From the NCBI RefSeq assembly GCF_000251145.1, contig NZ_AIDW01000037.1:162170-226169 (forward strand): a stretch of DNA of 64,000 nt, given 5' to 3'. Below are positions 1 through 8,607 of the stretch, in pieces. The stretch's first letter is position 1. Every line of letters starts with the position of its first letter. Below the pieces are notes generated by a model that ran no database searches, had not been told where the DNA came from, and worked only from the letters and a program-made list of their open reading frames with translations. This stretch comes from Sphingomonas sp. PAMC 26621 (GTDB lineage Bacteria > Pseudomonadota > Alphaproteobacteria > Sphingomonadales > Sphingomonadaceae). The position numbers and the translations under genes were made by a program.

Positions 1-3000
1 CGCGATGCCGGAAGCACCACGCCGAAATTCGCCTTGCAACCTTCGGTGGTGCATTCGGCCGACGATATCGCCCGCTTCCGCGACATCGCCCGGCGCATCG
101 GGATCGCGCGCAAGGCCGTGGAGGATCTTCCCGCCGATCTCGATGGGGTGGCGTGCTCGGATTGGTCGAACGGCTGGCAGGAGGAGCTTGCCGCTGTTGC
201 TGGCGACGTGCCGAGTACGATCGACGCCGTCGAGGCGGCGCGCGACGGCATCGCAGTCGCGGTGCGACTGCCGCTTTTCGGTGCCGAACGCCGTCGGCTT
301 GGCGCCTTACTCGCCTTCACCGACCTGTGTGTGTCGATGCACGGCCACGACCTCCGCTTCGCCTTTGCGCCCGATATGGTGGACCACGTCCGGGCGGCGC
401 GGGATGGGCTGGCGGTGATAACGCGCTATCGCGAGCAGGAGCGTGCCCTGAGCGCGGCCTACGCGCCGGAGGCGGCACGCCACATCGATATCGACGCGAT
501 GCGCGCCGCCTGGAAGACGGCGTCGGGCAAGTTTTGGTTTCTTGCGACACTGGCAAAGCGGAAGGTTACGCGCAGCCTCGCGCTGGCGGGCGAAGCATCC
601 GGCTTGGTCGATGTCGAAACAGACCTGCCACGTCTTGCTGCGATGCGCGACTTGCTGACGCAGATCGACACCCTCGCACTCCTGGCATCAGGTATTCCCG
701 GCTGGGCAGGACTGGCCAGCGATCCGGATCGGATCGAGCAGACCATCGCGCGTGCCGAACGCTTGCGGGTGGCGATCGCCAGCGAAGCAGAAGGTCCGGA
801 GTCTCTCGCAGCATTACGCGTCGCGACGTCGACCTTGGTGGTGGATGCCAATGACATGCTTGCCGCAGACGGTGCGGTTGCGATTGCCACCGGCCGGCTC
901 CGCCAGGCCCTTGAAACCCTCGATACCTTGCTGACGCGCTTCGACGCGCTGTCCGGCGCGGCACCGGGCGCGAGCTTTGACGATCACAGAACCCGCGCGC
1001 ACGCCATTGTGTTGCATGCACGCCGACTGCGAGATTGGGCGAATTGGCGGCGGGTCCGTGACGAAGCCATTCAGGCCGGACTGGTGCCGCTTGTCGAGGC
1101 GATCGAGCGCGGGGCCGTTGCCTCCGAACGCGCGGTGGAAACGTTCGAAACGGCCTATGCGCGGTGGTTCGCCTTTACGCGAATCGATCAGGAGCCTTTG
1201 CTCACCCGATTCATGGCGGGCGAGCAGGATGACCGCATCGCACGCTTCCGCGAACTCGACGACCGAATGAGCAACCTGTCTTCCCGATATATTCGCGCCA
1301 AGCTCTGCGGCTTGATCCCTGATAAGAGCGAAGTCGGCAAAAAGGACGGCTACGGTACGCTGAAATACCAGCTCCAGTTGCAGCGCCCCAGCATGCCGAT
1401 CCGCAAACTCGCTGCGGAAATGGGGGATGCCTTTACCAGGCTCGCCCCCTGTATGCTGATGAGTCCCCTGTCGATCGCGCAATATTTGCCGACCGATCAG
1501 GCAATGTTCGATCTGGTGATATTCGACGAGGCATCACAGATCACGCCTTGGGATGCGATCGGCGCAATGGCGCGCGGCAGACAGGTCATTATCGCAGGCG
1601 ATCCACGCCAAATGCCGCCGAGTAACAATTTCGAACGGAGCGCGGGCACCGCAACCATCGACGATGATACCGATCAGGACATGCCGAGCATCCTGGACGA
1701 GTGTATCGCCGCAGGGGTACCGCAACACAGTCTCGACTGGCACTACCGAAGCCGTCACGAGAGCCTGATCGCCTTCTCGAACACGCGATATTACCAAGGC
1801 AAGCTCGTCACCTTCCCTGCGCCCGAGACGCGGCCAAGCGCGGTTACATGGCAGCGCGTTCCCGGCGTCTACACCGCCGGTGCGCGCACCAATCCGATCG
1901 AAGCTCAGGCAATCGTCGACGAAGCGGTGCTACGGCTGCGCGATCCTGGCTTCGTCGACGAAAAAGGGTCCCCGCTCACGCTGGGCATCATCACGATGAA
2001 CGCCGAGCAGATGCGGCTGGTCGAGGACCTGCTCGACAAGGCGCAGCGCGCTCACCCCGAGATCGTGCCCCATTTCGATCAGGAGCGACGGGAACCGGTG
2101 TGCATCCGCAACCTGGAGACCGTGCAGGGCGACGAGCGCGACGTCATTCTCCTGGGCGTCAACTTCGGCCCGACGGAACCGGCCGGCAAGACGATGTCGA
2201 TGTCGTTCGGCAAGCTCAATCCCAGCGGCGGCTGGCGGCGGCTCAACGTCGCGGCAACACGTGCGCGGCGCGAAATGAAGATCTTCACGTCCTTTGACCC
2301 CGGCATGATCGACCTGACCCGCACGTCGTCCGAGGGCGTCCGCGACCTCAAGGCCTTCATCGAATTCGCCGACCGTGGCCCCCGCGCGCTGGCGGAAGCG
2401 AACAAGGGATCGTTGGGCGGGGCGGACTCACCCTTCGAAGAGGCGGTGACGATGGCGCTGCGCCGTCGGGGCTGGACGGTCGTGCCGCAGGTCGGCGTCT
2501 CCAAATTCCGTATTGATCTGGGCATCGTCCACCCCGACCGGCCGGGGGATTACCTTGTTGGTGTGGAATGCGACGGCGCCGCCTACCACAGCGCCGCCAC
2601 CGCGCGCGACCGCGACAAGGTGCGGGCCGCCATCCTCGAAAGTCTCGGCTGGAGTCTCCTGCGCATCTGGTCCACCGACTGGTGGATCGACAAGGACCGG
2701 GCCGCCGACCGGCTGCACGACCAGATCGAAGCATTGCTAGCGGCCGATCGCACCGCCGTAGCCGCCCGCAAACCTGCCGCCGTCGAAGCAGTCCGGGTCA
2801 CGCCGCCAATCGCCGAACCCGATCCAGTCGTAGTGTCTTCCGAAGAAGGTGGTATTCCGGCCGAACCCGTCGTCGCGACGGAGATGGCCGCACCACAAAG
2901 CACACAAACATCAGCGCGAGAAGACAGCTACGCCCGCCGTGTCGAACCCGAGCAGGCTACGATCCTGGTCGCTGACGACGATGGCCTCTATCGAGCGACG

Positions 3001-3447
3001 GATTTCGCGGTGCTGGCGCCGACCATCGATGCCGAACGCTTCTACGATCCTTCCTACGATACGGCGCTACGGTCCCTCATCGGCCATGCGCTGTCCGTGG
3101 AAGCGCCAATTGCCGAGGGGCTGCTTGTCCAGCGGATTGCTAGAGCACACGGCTTCCAACGCACCGGGAGGATTATCCGCGATCGCGTGATGGCGATCGT
3201 GGAGCAATCGCACGTGGTCGAAGAAGAGGCTGGTGGAGGCCGCTTCATATGGGCGGACGGTGTTTCGCAATCTGGCTGGCATCTGGCGCGGTACCCGGCG
3301 CGCAGCGAGGACGTGCGTGAGATCGAGGACATCGCCCTTGCTGAACTGCATATCGCTCGCCTGAACAAAAATACCGCTGAAGTCGCCCGAGCCTTCGGCG
3401 TGCGGCGTCTTTCGGCAGTTGCAAAGGCGAGGATAGAAGCCGCTTGA
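1..3447 (+). CDS. DUF4011/DUF3320-type SF1 helicase with Vsr-like nuclease domain (3' part)
   Basis: The frame is open to the left edge, so this is the C-terminal part of a much larger protein; the TTG at 34 is only the first possible start inside the window. Visible SF1 helicase motifs are the DEAS Walker B (about 1525-1536), AGDPRQMPPS (about 1590-1620), WHYRSRHE (about 1738-1761), ETVQGDERD (about 2116-2142) and NVAATRARR (about 2244-2270). No Walker A is visible, consistent with this family, where a long insert separates motifs I and II. A Vsr/DUF559-like endonuclease domain follows (about 2428-2700; FRIDLGI, GVECDGAAYH), then a DUF3320-like C-terminus (about 3030-3300). Large proteins of this architecture are often found in anti-phage defence islands; a defence role here is inference. 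A coding stretch of this size with no homologous partner genes visible to its right suggests any partners lie to the left. Confidence 0.85.
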   Translation, partial: RDAGSTTPKFALQPSVVHSADDIARFRDIARRIGIARKAVEDLPADLDGVACSDWSNGWQEELAAVAGDVPSTIDAVEAARDGIAVAVRLPLFGAERRRLGALLAFTDLCVSMHGHDLRFAFAPDMVDHVRAARDGLAVITRYREQERALSAAYAPEAARHIDIDAMRAAWKTASGKFWFLATLAKRKVTRSLALAGEASGLVDVETDLPRLAAMRDLLTQIDTLALLASGIPGWAGLASDPDRIEQTIARAERLRVAIASEAEGPESLAALRVATSTLVVDANDMLAADGAVAIATGRLRQALETLDTLLTRFDALSGAAPGASFDDHRTRAHAIVLHARRLRDWANWRRVRDEAIQAGLVPLVEAIERGAVASERAVETFETAYARWFAFTRIDQEPLLTRFMAGEQDDRIARFRELDDRMSNLSSRYIRAKLCGLIPDKSEVGKKDGYGTLKYQLQLQRPSMPIRKLAAEMGDAFTRLAPCMLMSPLSIAQYLPTDQAMFDLVIFDEASQITPWDAIGAMARGRQVIIAGDPRQMPPSNNFERSAGTATIDDDTDQDMPSILDECIAAGVPQHSLDWHYRSRHESLIAFSNTRYYQGKLVTFPAPETRPSAVTWQRVPGVYTAGARTNPIEAQAIVDEAVLRLRDPGFVDEKGSPLTLGIITMNAEQMRLVEDLLDKAQRAHPEIVPHFDQERREPVCIRNLETVQGDERDVILLGVNFGPTEPAGKTMSMSFGKLNPSGGWRRLNVAATRARREMKIFTSFDPGMIDLTRTSSEGVRDLKAFIEFADRGPRALAEANKGSLGGADSPFEEAVTMALRRRGWTVVPQVGVSKFRIDLGIVHPDRPGDYLVGVECDGAAYHSAATARDRDKVRAAILESLGWSLLRIWSTDWWIDKDRAADRLHDQIEALLAADRTAVAARKPAAVEAVRVTPPIAEPDPVVVSSEEGGIPAEPVVATEMAAPQSTQTSAREDSYARRVEPEQATILVADDDGLYRATDFAVLAPTIDAERFYDPSYDTALRSLIGHALSVEAPIAEGLLVQRIARAHGFQRTGRIIRDRVMAIVEQSHVVEEEAGGGRFIWADGVSQSGWHLARYPARSEDVREIEDIALAELHIARLNKNTAEVARAFGVRRLSAVAKARIEAA

Positions 3448-3714
3448 CGCGGCGGTGCCCGAAAAAACGAGCATAGGGCGAACATGCCGCCAGTCGCCGG
3501 GCGGAGAGGACCGCGTGCCTTGGGCAGGATATCAACTTCTAGGGAATTCGCAGTGACCGAAGCGTTCCTGATGGGACGATTGCGCTGCATCCGGCATGAT
3601 AATGTTAGGCACCGAGAACGTTGAGAAATTTCGGTGCCGCTTGCAGGATCAATGGCTGCGCATGAGACGGATCGTTTGCAAACGCAAAGGGCGCGGTTTT
3701 CCTGACGGCCTGCT

Positions 3715-4095
3715 TCACCGGCGCGTTATCGATTTCTTGGCAAGGGATACCGTTTCGACCCGCATACCCTCAGCCTCCATCGCGCCCTTACGACTGACGA
3801 GGATAAGCGCAGCCGTCTCGCGGTCGGCGGACAGAACACCGAACATCCAACCGTCCTTGCTCTCCTGCACGGATGTTATCCTGTGGGTGCAGACGCCTGT
3901 GCGGAAACCCACGCCCCTGCCACACAGGTCCCGCGCATAATCAAGCGCATAGCTTGCTGCGGTGGGTTGGTCGATAAACGGCGTCCATTGGTCATCGAGC
4001 CAAAAGAGAAAGAAGCCGACAGCCACGCCCAGGCCGAACGCGATGCTGCAGGACAAGGCGCACCCGCCACGGCGAAAGATCTCCTGACTGCTCAA
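3715..4095 (-). CDS. small membrane-anchored hypothetical protein
   Basis: 126 residues from a TTG start that overlaps the stop of the upstream minus-strand ORF (TTGA). It has one strong N-terminal hydrophobic segment (about residues 13-31, with LGVAVGFFLFW) followed by a hydrophilic, presumably periplasmic domain with two cysteines (CGRGVGFRTGVC). No family is recognised. The TTG start and weak ribosome-binding signal lower confidence. The overlap with the neighbouring small ORF suggests a co-translated pair. The 267 bases between this gene and the helicase stop show no convincing gene. Confidence 0.5.
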   Translation of the reverse strand: MSSQEIFRRGGCALSCSIAFGLGVAVGFFLFWLDDQWTPFIDQPTAASYALDYARDLCGRGVGFRTGVCTHRITSVQESKDGWMFGVLSADRETAALILVSRKGAMEAEGMRVETVSLAKKSITRR

Positions 4096-4352
4096 CGACG
4101 CCTGCGCGCGCTGAACGGCTTGGATCCGATCATGTGAACGGTAAAAGGCTTGCCAGAGATTTGACGCCCAATTTTGGTCGAGGCGTCCGTTAGGCGAGAT
4201 CGTCCCTCGCTCTTATTGAAAACGTAAATGGTCGCGAACTTCGCATTGCCCGCAAGATACAAGATCAGCATGAACGCAATGCTGGCGATGATCACCGGCA
4301 TCGTCGCGAGGCTATCGGTCAGGTTCTCATCGCCGACAAAGCGTTCCTGCAT
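4092..4352 (-). CDS. small hypothetical membrane protein
   Basis: 86 residues if started at the ATG at 4352; a GTG at 4370 is possible but has no purine-rich upstream stretch. There is one hydrophobic segment (about residues 17-38, around MPVIIASIAFMLILYLAG) and a basic tail ending ARRRR. Base composition is AT-richer than the core genes to the right. No family is recognised. It overlaps the downstream small ORF by four bases. It lies between tRNA-Arg and the large helicase, in what looks like accessory DNA. Confidence 0.45.
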   Translation of the reverse strand: MQERFVGDENLTDSLATMPVIIASIAFMLILYLAGNAKFATIYVFNKSEGRSRLTDASTKIGRQISGKPFTVHMIGSKPFSARRRR

Positions 4353-4478
4353 GCTCGCCCCCGAGCCCACAATCGTTAGAACATAACGGGAGCGTGGTTA
4401 AATACCAATGCTCACACTTGGGGAACGCACAACGAATTTTCGGGAAATCGTAGCCAGTCATTCCGGTAGAACCGAAAA

Positions 4479-4555
<77 letters not shown>

Positions 4556-4610
4556 CTGACTGCTCGCCTAGCAAAGCCCGCGCGCCGACGCCAGCCCAAA
4601 CGCGCGCGAT

Positions 4611-4976
4611 TCAGCGTGCCAGCGTCACCGGCTGGAACTGCCCGAGCCCGCAGCTCGCGCCCGGGGTCAGATACGGCGCCTGGTACAGCACCGTGATGAT
4701 GTCGGTCGAACACAATTGGCTGAGGCTGGTGGCATAGCTGAAGCGCTGCTCGAACCCGAGGCTCGGGCAGGAGGACGGCAGCGTGTTGCGATAGACCTTG
4801 CGGCCGCTCATGATGAAATCGATCGTCCGGTCGTCGCGCACGCGGGTTTCGCGGATCTGGATCAGCGGTACGCACGACACCGATTCCCCGTCGGGCGTGG
4901 CGACCGGGATCTGCTCGCGCGCGGCGGCGGCGGTGGTGGCGGACAGCAGCGCGACGGCGGCGAGGATCAGGCGCAT
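4611..4976 (-). CDS. secreted DUF6491-like protein
   Basis: 121 residues. The chosen ATG gives a clean signal peptide (MRLILAAVALLSATTAAAA, then REQ); a longer upstream reading has no signal peptide and would run into nth. The mature part contains GRKVYRNTLPSSCPSLGFEQ and ends in a hydrophobic region with several cysteines, resembling the DUF6491 family of small periplasmic proteins common in sphingomonads. Function is unknown. It starts five bases after the nth stop, so it probably sits at the end of a dapB-nth operon. Confidence 0.75.
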   Translation of the reverse strand: MRLILAAVALLSATTAAAAREQIPVATPDGESVSCVPLIQIRETRVRDDRTIDFIMSGRKVYRNTLPSSCPSLGFEQRFSYATSLSQLCSTDIITVLYQAPYLTPGASCGLGQFQPVTLAR

Positions 4977-4981
4977 GCAAC

Positions 4982-5653
4982 TCACTCCCGTGCTGGACGC
5001 GGATCGGCGCGGGGCTTCGGCGCGGGCGTCTTGGGCTTGAACGCACAGAGATCGGCAACGCTGCATCGCCAGCATTCGGGGGTGCGCGCCTTGCAGACAT
5101 AGCGCCCGTGGAGAATCAGCCAATGGTGCGCGTGGAGCCGGAACGGCTGCGGCGTCGCCTTGTCGAGCTTGAGCTCGACCGCGAGCGGGGTCTTGCCGCG
5201 CGCGAGGCCGGTGCGGTTGCCGACCCGGAAGATATGCGTGTCGACCGCGAACGTCTCCGCACCGAACGCGACGTTGAGCACGACATTGGCGGTCTTGCGC
5301 CCGACCCCGGGAAGCTGTTCGAGCGCCGCACGGTCGTTCGGCACCACGCCATCATGGTCGTCGATCAGCTTCTGCGACAAGGCGATCACGTTCTTCGCCT
5401 TGGTGTTGAACAGCCCGATCGTCTTGATATGCGTCTTGAGCGCCTCCACGCCGAGCGCGACCATCTGCTCGGGCGTCTTGACGTCCTCGAACAGCAGCCG
5501 CGTCGCCTTGTTGACCCCGACATCGGTCGACTGCGCCGACAGGGCGACCGCGACGACGAGCTGGAACGGGTTGCCCGCCGCGAGCTCGGTCTCGGGGTGC
5601 GGGTTGTCGGCGGCGAGCCGCGCGTAAAACTCGACGACGTCGGCCTTATTCAA
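4982..5653 (-). CDS. nth: endonuclease III
   Basis: 223 residues, close to the usual 210-230. This is a DNA glycosylase/AP lyase that removes oxidised pyrimidines in base-excision repair. The helix-hairpin-helix reads LPGVGRKTANVV with the catalytic lysine; the catalytic aspartate is in AVDTHIFRV. The C-terminal iron-sulfur ligands are CKARTPECWRCSVADLC (C-X6-C-X2-C-X5-C). The start is a TTG overlapping the dapB stop (TTGA), which leaves translation coupled to dapB; longer in-frame extensions would overlap dapB entirely and are rejected. Confidence 0.95.
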   Translation of the reverse strand: MNKADVVEFYARLAADNPHPETELAAGNPFQLVVAVALSAQSTDVGVNKATRLLFEDVKTPEQMVALGVEALKTHIKTIGLFNTKAKNVIALSQKLIDDHDGVVPNDRAALEQLPGVGRKTANVVLNVAFGAETFAVDTHIFRVGNRTGLARGKTPLAVELKLDKATPQPFRLHAHHWLILHGRYVCKARTPECWRCSVADLCAFKPKTPAPKPRADPRPARE

Positions 5654-6378
5654 ACCCCCAGCACCTCTTCCATCCCGTAGCGCCCGACCGGCTTCCCCGC
5701 GAGCCACAACGCCGCGGTGATCGCGCCGCGCGCGAAGATCGCGCGATTCTCCGCGCGGTGGCCAAGCTCGATCCGCTCGCCCTCGCCCGCGAACACGACG
5801 AGATGGTCGCCCGCGACCGATCCGCCGCGCAGCGACGCAAAGCCGATCGTCCCTTCCGAGCGCGCGCCGACCAGCCCCGCGCGGTCCGCCACGCGCAGCT
5901 CGGCAAGCGGTGCGCCCCGCCCCGCCGCCGCCGCCTCGCCGAGCAGCAACGCGGTGCCCGAGGGCGCGTCGACCTTGTGGCGGTGGTGCATCTCGGCGAT
6001 CTCGATATCCCATTCGGGGCCGAGCCGCGCCGCGGCCTCGCGCACCAGCTTCGCCAGCAGCGTCACGCCGAGCGAGACGTTGCCGGTCTGCAGCACCGCG
6101 ATGTCGCTCGCCGCCGAATCGACCAGCGCGTGATGCGTCGGAGTGAGCCCGGTCGTCCCGATCAGGATCGGCGTGCCGGTCAGCCGCGCCGCCGCGAGGT
6201 TGCGCTCGAGCGCGGAGGGGGCGGAAAAGTCGATCAGCACGTCGGCGTCATGCGCCAGCGCCGCCGGATCGCCGCCCGCGTCGATTCCCCCGACGAGCGT
6301 CGCGCCAAGGTCGGGCACCGCCGCCGCGAGCGCCTGCCCCATGCGCCCCGCGCTCCCGATAATCCCGATCGCGGTCAT
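5650..6378 (-). CDS. dapB: 4-hydroxy-tetrahydrodipicolinate reductase
   Basis: 242 residues. This enzyme carries out the NAD(P)H-dependent reduction step in lysine and diaminopimelate synthesis. The N-terminal Rossmann nucleotide-binding motif is GIIGSAGRMGQAL; IGTTGL follows; the substrate-binding and catalytic signature is EMHHRHKVDAPSGTAL. The start ATG at 6378 begins directly at the Rossmann strand; a long upstream in-frame extension antisense to the sirtuin gene is rejected. It is first of a dapB-nth-DUF6491 group and diverges from the sirtuin gene, with about 60 bases between. Confidence 0.96.
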   Translation of the reverse strand: MTAIGIIGSAGRMGQALAAAVPDLGATLVGGIDAGGDPAALAHDADVLIDFSAPSALERNLAAARLTGTPILIGTTGLTPTHHALVDSAASDIAVLQTGNVSLGVTLLAKLVREAAARLGPEWDIEIAEMHHRHKVDAPSGTALLLGEAAAAGRGAPLAELRVADRAGLVGARSEGTIGFASLRGGSVAGDHLVVFAGEGERIELGHRAENRAIFARGAITAALWLAGKPVGRYGMEEVLGV

Positions 6379-6438
6379 CGCGCGTGCCTTTCGTAAATTC
6401 CTCTCCCGGGCCTCTAGAGCCTCGCGTACAAGGATACC

Positions 6439-7137
6439 ATGCGAGAGACCGAAAACATCGTGGTTCTGACAGGCGCGGGCATTTCCGCCGAGAGCGGAAT
6501 CGCCACCTTCCGCGGGCCGGGCGGGCTGTGGGAAGGCCACCGGGTCGAGGACGTCTGCACGCCGGAGGCGCTCGCCGCCGATCCGGTGCCGGTGCATCGC
6601 TTCTACGATGCGCGCCGCGCGGCGCTGGCGGGCGTCGTGCCCAACCCGGCGCACGCGGCGCTCGCCCGGCTCGATGCCGAATGGCGCGGGCAATTGCTGA
6701 TCGTGACGCAGAACGTCGACGACCTGCACGAACGCGCAGGCGCGACGCGGTTGCTCCACATGCACGGCGCGCTACAGTCGGCGCTCTGCGCGGCGTGCGG
6801 CGCGCGCGTGCAGTGGACCGAAGCGCTCCCGCCGGGGTCGGTGTGCGGCCATTGCGGCGCGCCGGAACTGCGCCCGGACATCGTGTTCTTCGGCGAGATG
6901 CCGTACCAGATGGAGCGGATCGAACGTGCGCTCGCGGATGCCGACCTGTTCGTATCTATCGGTACGTCGGGCGCGGTCTACCCCGCCGCCGGGTTCGTTC
7001 AGGGTGCGCGCTATGCGGGCGCGCGGACGTTGGAGCTCAATCTCGAGCGGTCGGCGGGGAGCGCCTATTTCCACGAGACGCGGCTCGGGGCGGCGGGGGT
7101 GCTGGTGCCGGAATGGGTCGAGGCGATGCTACGCTGA
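6439..7137 (+). CDS. cobB: NAD-dependent protein deacylase (Sir2 family)
   Basis: 232 residues. This is a sirtuin that removes acyl groups from lysines using NAD. The NAD-binding motif GAGISAESGIATFRG is at residues about 12-26, followed by TQNVDDLHERAG and the catalytic histidine in HMHGAL. There is a Zn-binding set of two CxxC pairs (CAAC and CGHC). ADLFVSIGTSGAVYPAAGF is typical of class III sirtuins. It is possibly relevant that an acetyl-CoA synthetase, a classic CobB target in other bacteria, lies 42 kb away. It is followed by a repeat-rich intergenic region. Confidence 0.94.
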   Translation: MRETENIVVLTGAGISAESGIATFRGPGGLWEGHRVEDVCTPEALAADPVPVHRFYDARRAALAGVVPNPAHAALARLDAEWRGQLLIVTQNVDDLHERAGATRLLHMHGALQSALCAACGARVQWTEALPPGSVCGHCGAPELRPDIVFFGEMPYQMERIERALADADLFVSIGTSGAVYPAAGFVQGARYAGARTLELNLERSAGSAYFHETRLGAAGVLVPEWVEAMLR

Positions 7138-7171
7138 ATCCCACCGCGCGCTTCGTCGGCGAAGGCGAGAG

Positions 7172-7317
7172 CTCTGCGAAACCACAGGTGTTCTCCCGCG
7201 AAGGCGGGAGTCCAGGAGTCACGAGAACCGTAAGCTGTTGTTTTGCTTGGCCCTGGATTCCCGCCTTCGCGGGAAAACAGCAAAGGACCAGTCGGCAAAC
7301 CAACTTTTGCAGAGGTC
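7172..7317. repeat. composite palindromic repeat, copy A
   Basis: A 146-base element made of two short palindromes in inverted orientation (CCCGCGAAGGCGGGAG and TTCCCGCCTTCGCGGGAA) with conserved flanks (CTCTGCGAAACCACAGG at one end, ACTTTTGCAGAGGTC at the other). A second copy in the opposite orientation lies at 52122-52267. It is non-coding and could form a long cruciform or stem. It lies downstream of the sirtuin gene. Confidence 0.85.
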
Positions 7318-7348
7318 TCTCGAAGGCCGGGCTGAACCCCACCGCGCA

Positions 7349-7453
7349 CTTCCCCGGCGCAGGCCGGGGCCCAGTCGTGATGTCCAGGGTAACGGAGCGC
7401 ATCGCCCGGCCTTCGACCGCTCCGCTCTTGGGCCCCGGCCTTCGCCGGGGAAG
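7349..7453. repeat. inverted pair of GC-rich palindromic repeats
   Basis: Arms at 7349-7373 and 7429-7453 are 25 bases each and complementary with one mismatch; each contains CCCCGGC and GCCGGGG. The same module occurs at 8445-8554, and a shorter version at 52266-52348. The rest of 7138-7492 holds no convincing gene. Confidence 0.8.
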
Positions 7454-7492
7454 TAAGAAGGGGGAAGCAAAACCGGCGCGAAAGCGCGCGCC

Positions 7493-8389
7493 TCACTCCA
7501 CCCAGTCGAGCCCCATGTCGCGATAGACGTCGCGCTCGTCGTCCCAGCCCGGACGGACCTTGACGTGCAGGTACAGATGCACCGGCCGCCCCATGATGCT
7601 GCTCAGCTCGGTCCGCGCGCGTGCGCCGATCTCCTTGATCCGCGTGCCGCCCTTGCCGAGCACGATCGCGCGCTGCGTCGGGCGTTCGACCAGGATCTGC
7701 TGGTGGATCTCGACCGATCCGTCCTCGCGCTCGAGATATTGCTCGGTCTCGACCGCCGACGCGTAGGGCAGTTCGGCATGGAGCTGGAGAAAGATCTGCT
7801 CGCGTGTCACTTCCGACGCAAGGCTGCGCTCGGTCGCGTCGGACACCTGATCCTCGGGAAAATGCCACGGCTCGGCGGGCATCCGCGCAGCAAGATGCGC
7901 CTTCAACTCGGGCAGGCCGTCCCCGGTCGAGGCGCTGACGAAGAACGTCTCGTCGAACGCGACGAGGCCGTTGAGCCGCTCGGCGTGGAGCAGCAGCTTG
8001 GCCTTGTCCGCCAGATCGACCTTGTTGAGAATCAGATATTTGGGTTCGGGTCGGTCCTTGATCGCGGTCGCGATGTCGGTGACCTTGGTCGGCAGCCCGC
8101 CCTTGGCATCGACCACCAGCGCGAGCACGTCCGCGCCTTCCGCCCCGCCCCATGCCGCCTGCACCATCGCACGGTCGAAGCGGCGCTTGGGTTCGAAGAT
8201 GCCGGGCGTGTCGACCAGCAGCAGCTGCGTGTCGCCCTCGATCGCGACGCCCATCAGCCGGACGCGGGTGGTCTGCGCCTTGGGGCTGACGATTGCGACC
8301 TTCTGCCCGACGAGCGCGTTGACGAGCGTCGACTTGCCCGCATTGGGGGCGCCGAGGACGGCAACGAGGCCACATTTCTGGTCGGTCAT
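7493..8389 (-). CDS. era: GTPase Era
   Basis: 298 residues, the usual length. Era is an essential GTPase that binds 16S rRNA and assists maturation of the 30S subunit. G1 is GAPNAGKST, G3 is DTPG (in LLLVDTPGIF), G4 is NKVD and G5 is SAS. The C-terminal KH domain carries VLGKGGTRIKEIG. Palindromic repeats flank both ends. The start ATG is followed by TDQKCGLVAVLG, matching the usual Era N-terminus. Confidence 0.97.
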   Translation of the reverse strand: MTDQKCGLVAVLGAPNAGKSTLVNALVGQKVAIVSPKAQTTRVRLMGVAIEGDTQLLLVDTPGIFEPKRRFDRAMVQAAWGGAEGADVLALVVDAKGGLPTKVTDIATAIKDRPEPKYLILNKVDLADKAKLLLHAERLNGLVAFDETFFVSASTGDGLPELKAHLAARMPAEPWHFPEDQVSDATERSLASEVTREQIFLQLHAELPYASAVETEQYLEREDGSVEIHQQILVERPTQRAIVLGKGGTRIKEIGARARTELSSIMGRPVHLYLHVKVRPGWDDERDVYRDMGLDWVE

Positions 8390-8444
8390 GGGAATCCTTG
8401 GAACAACGCGGCGTCACGCCGATAAAATGAATGCACGCATAAAG

Positions 8445-8554
8445 GCGCTTCCCCGGCGAAGGCCGGGGCCCAGTAGCGGGCGATATGGTTGCGAGCGCAG
8501 CGCGTTGTTGCAACCCCCTTCGCTACTGGGCCCCGGCCTTCGCCGGAGAAGCGC
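8445..8554. repeat. inverted repeat pair between era and the penicillin-binding protein gene
   Basis: Arms at 8445-8478 and 8521-8554 are 34 bases each and complementary apart from one position; the loop is about 42 bases. This is the same family as 7349-7453. Arms contain CCCCGGCGAAGGCCGGGG. It lies between the era start and the PBP stop, so it may also end transcription of the PBP gene. Confidence 0.85.
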
Positions 8555-8607
8555 TCCTGATTTTGAGGTGCGTGTACCCAAAACCGCGCCCCCGCGCCAG
8601 CCACCCG

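Noticed and set aside
3448..3714. A gene between the helicase and the small membrane ORFs
   Set aside because: Open frames here are shadows of neighbouring genes or lack a start and ribosome-binding site; no motif seen.
5654..6013. N-terminal extension of nth across dapB
   Set aside because: It overlaps the real dapB in another frame and reads as Gly/Arg-rich nonsense; the TTG at 5653 overlapping the dapB stop is the natural start.
7138..7492. Possible short coding sequences in the repeat region after the sirtuin gene
   Set aside because: Apparent frames are translations of palindromic repeats; nothing else supports a gene.
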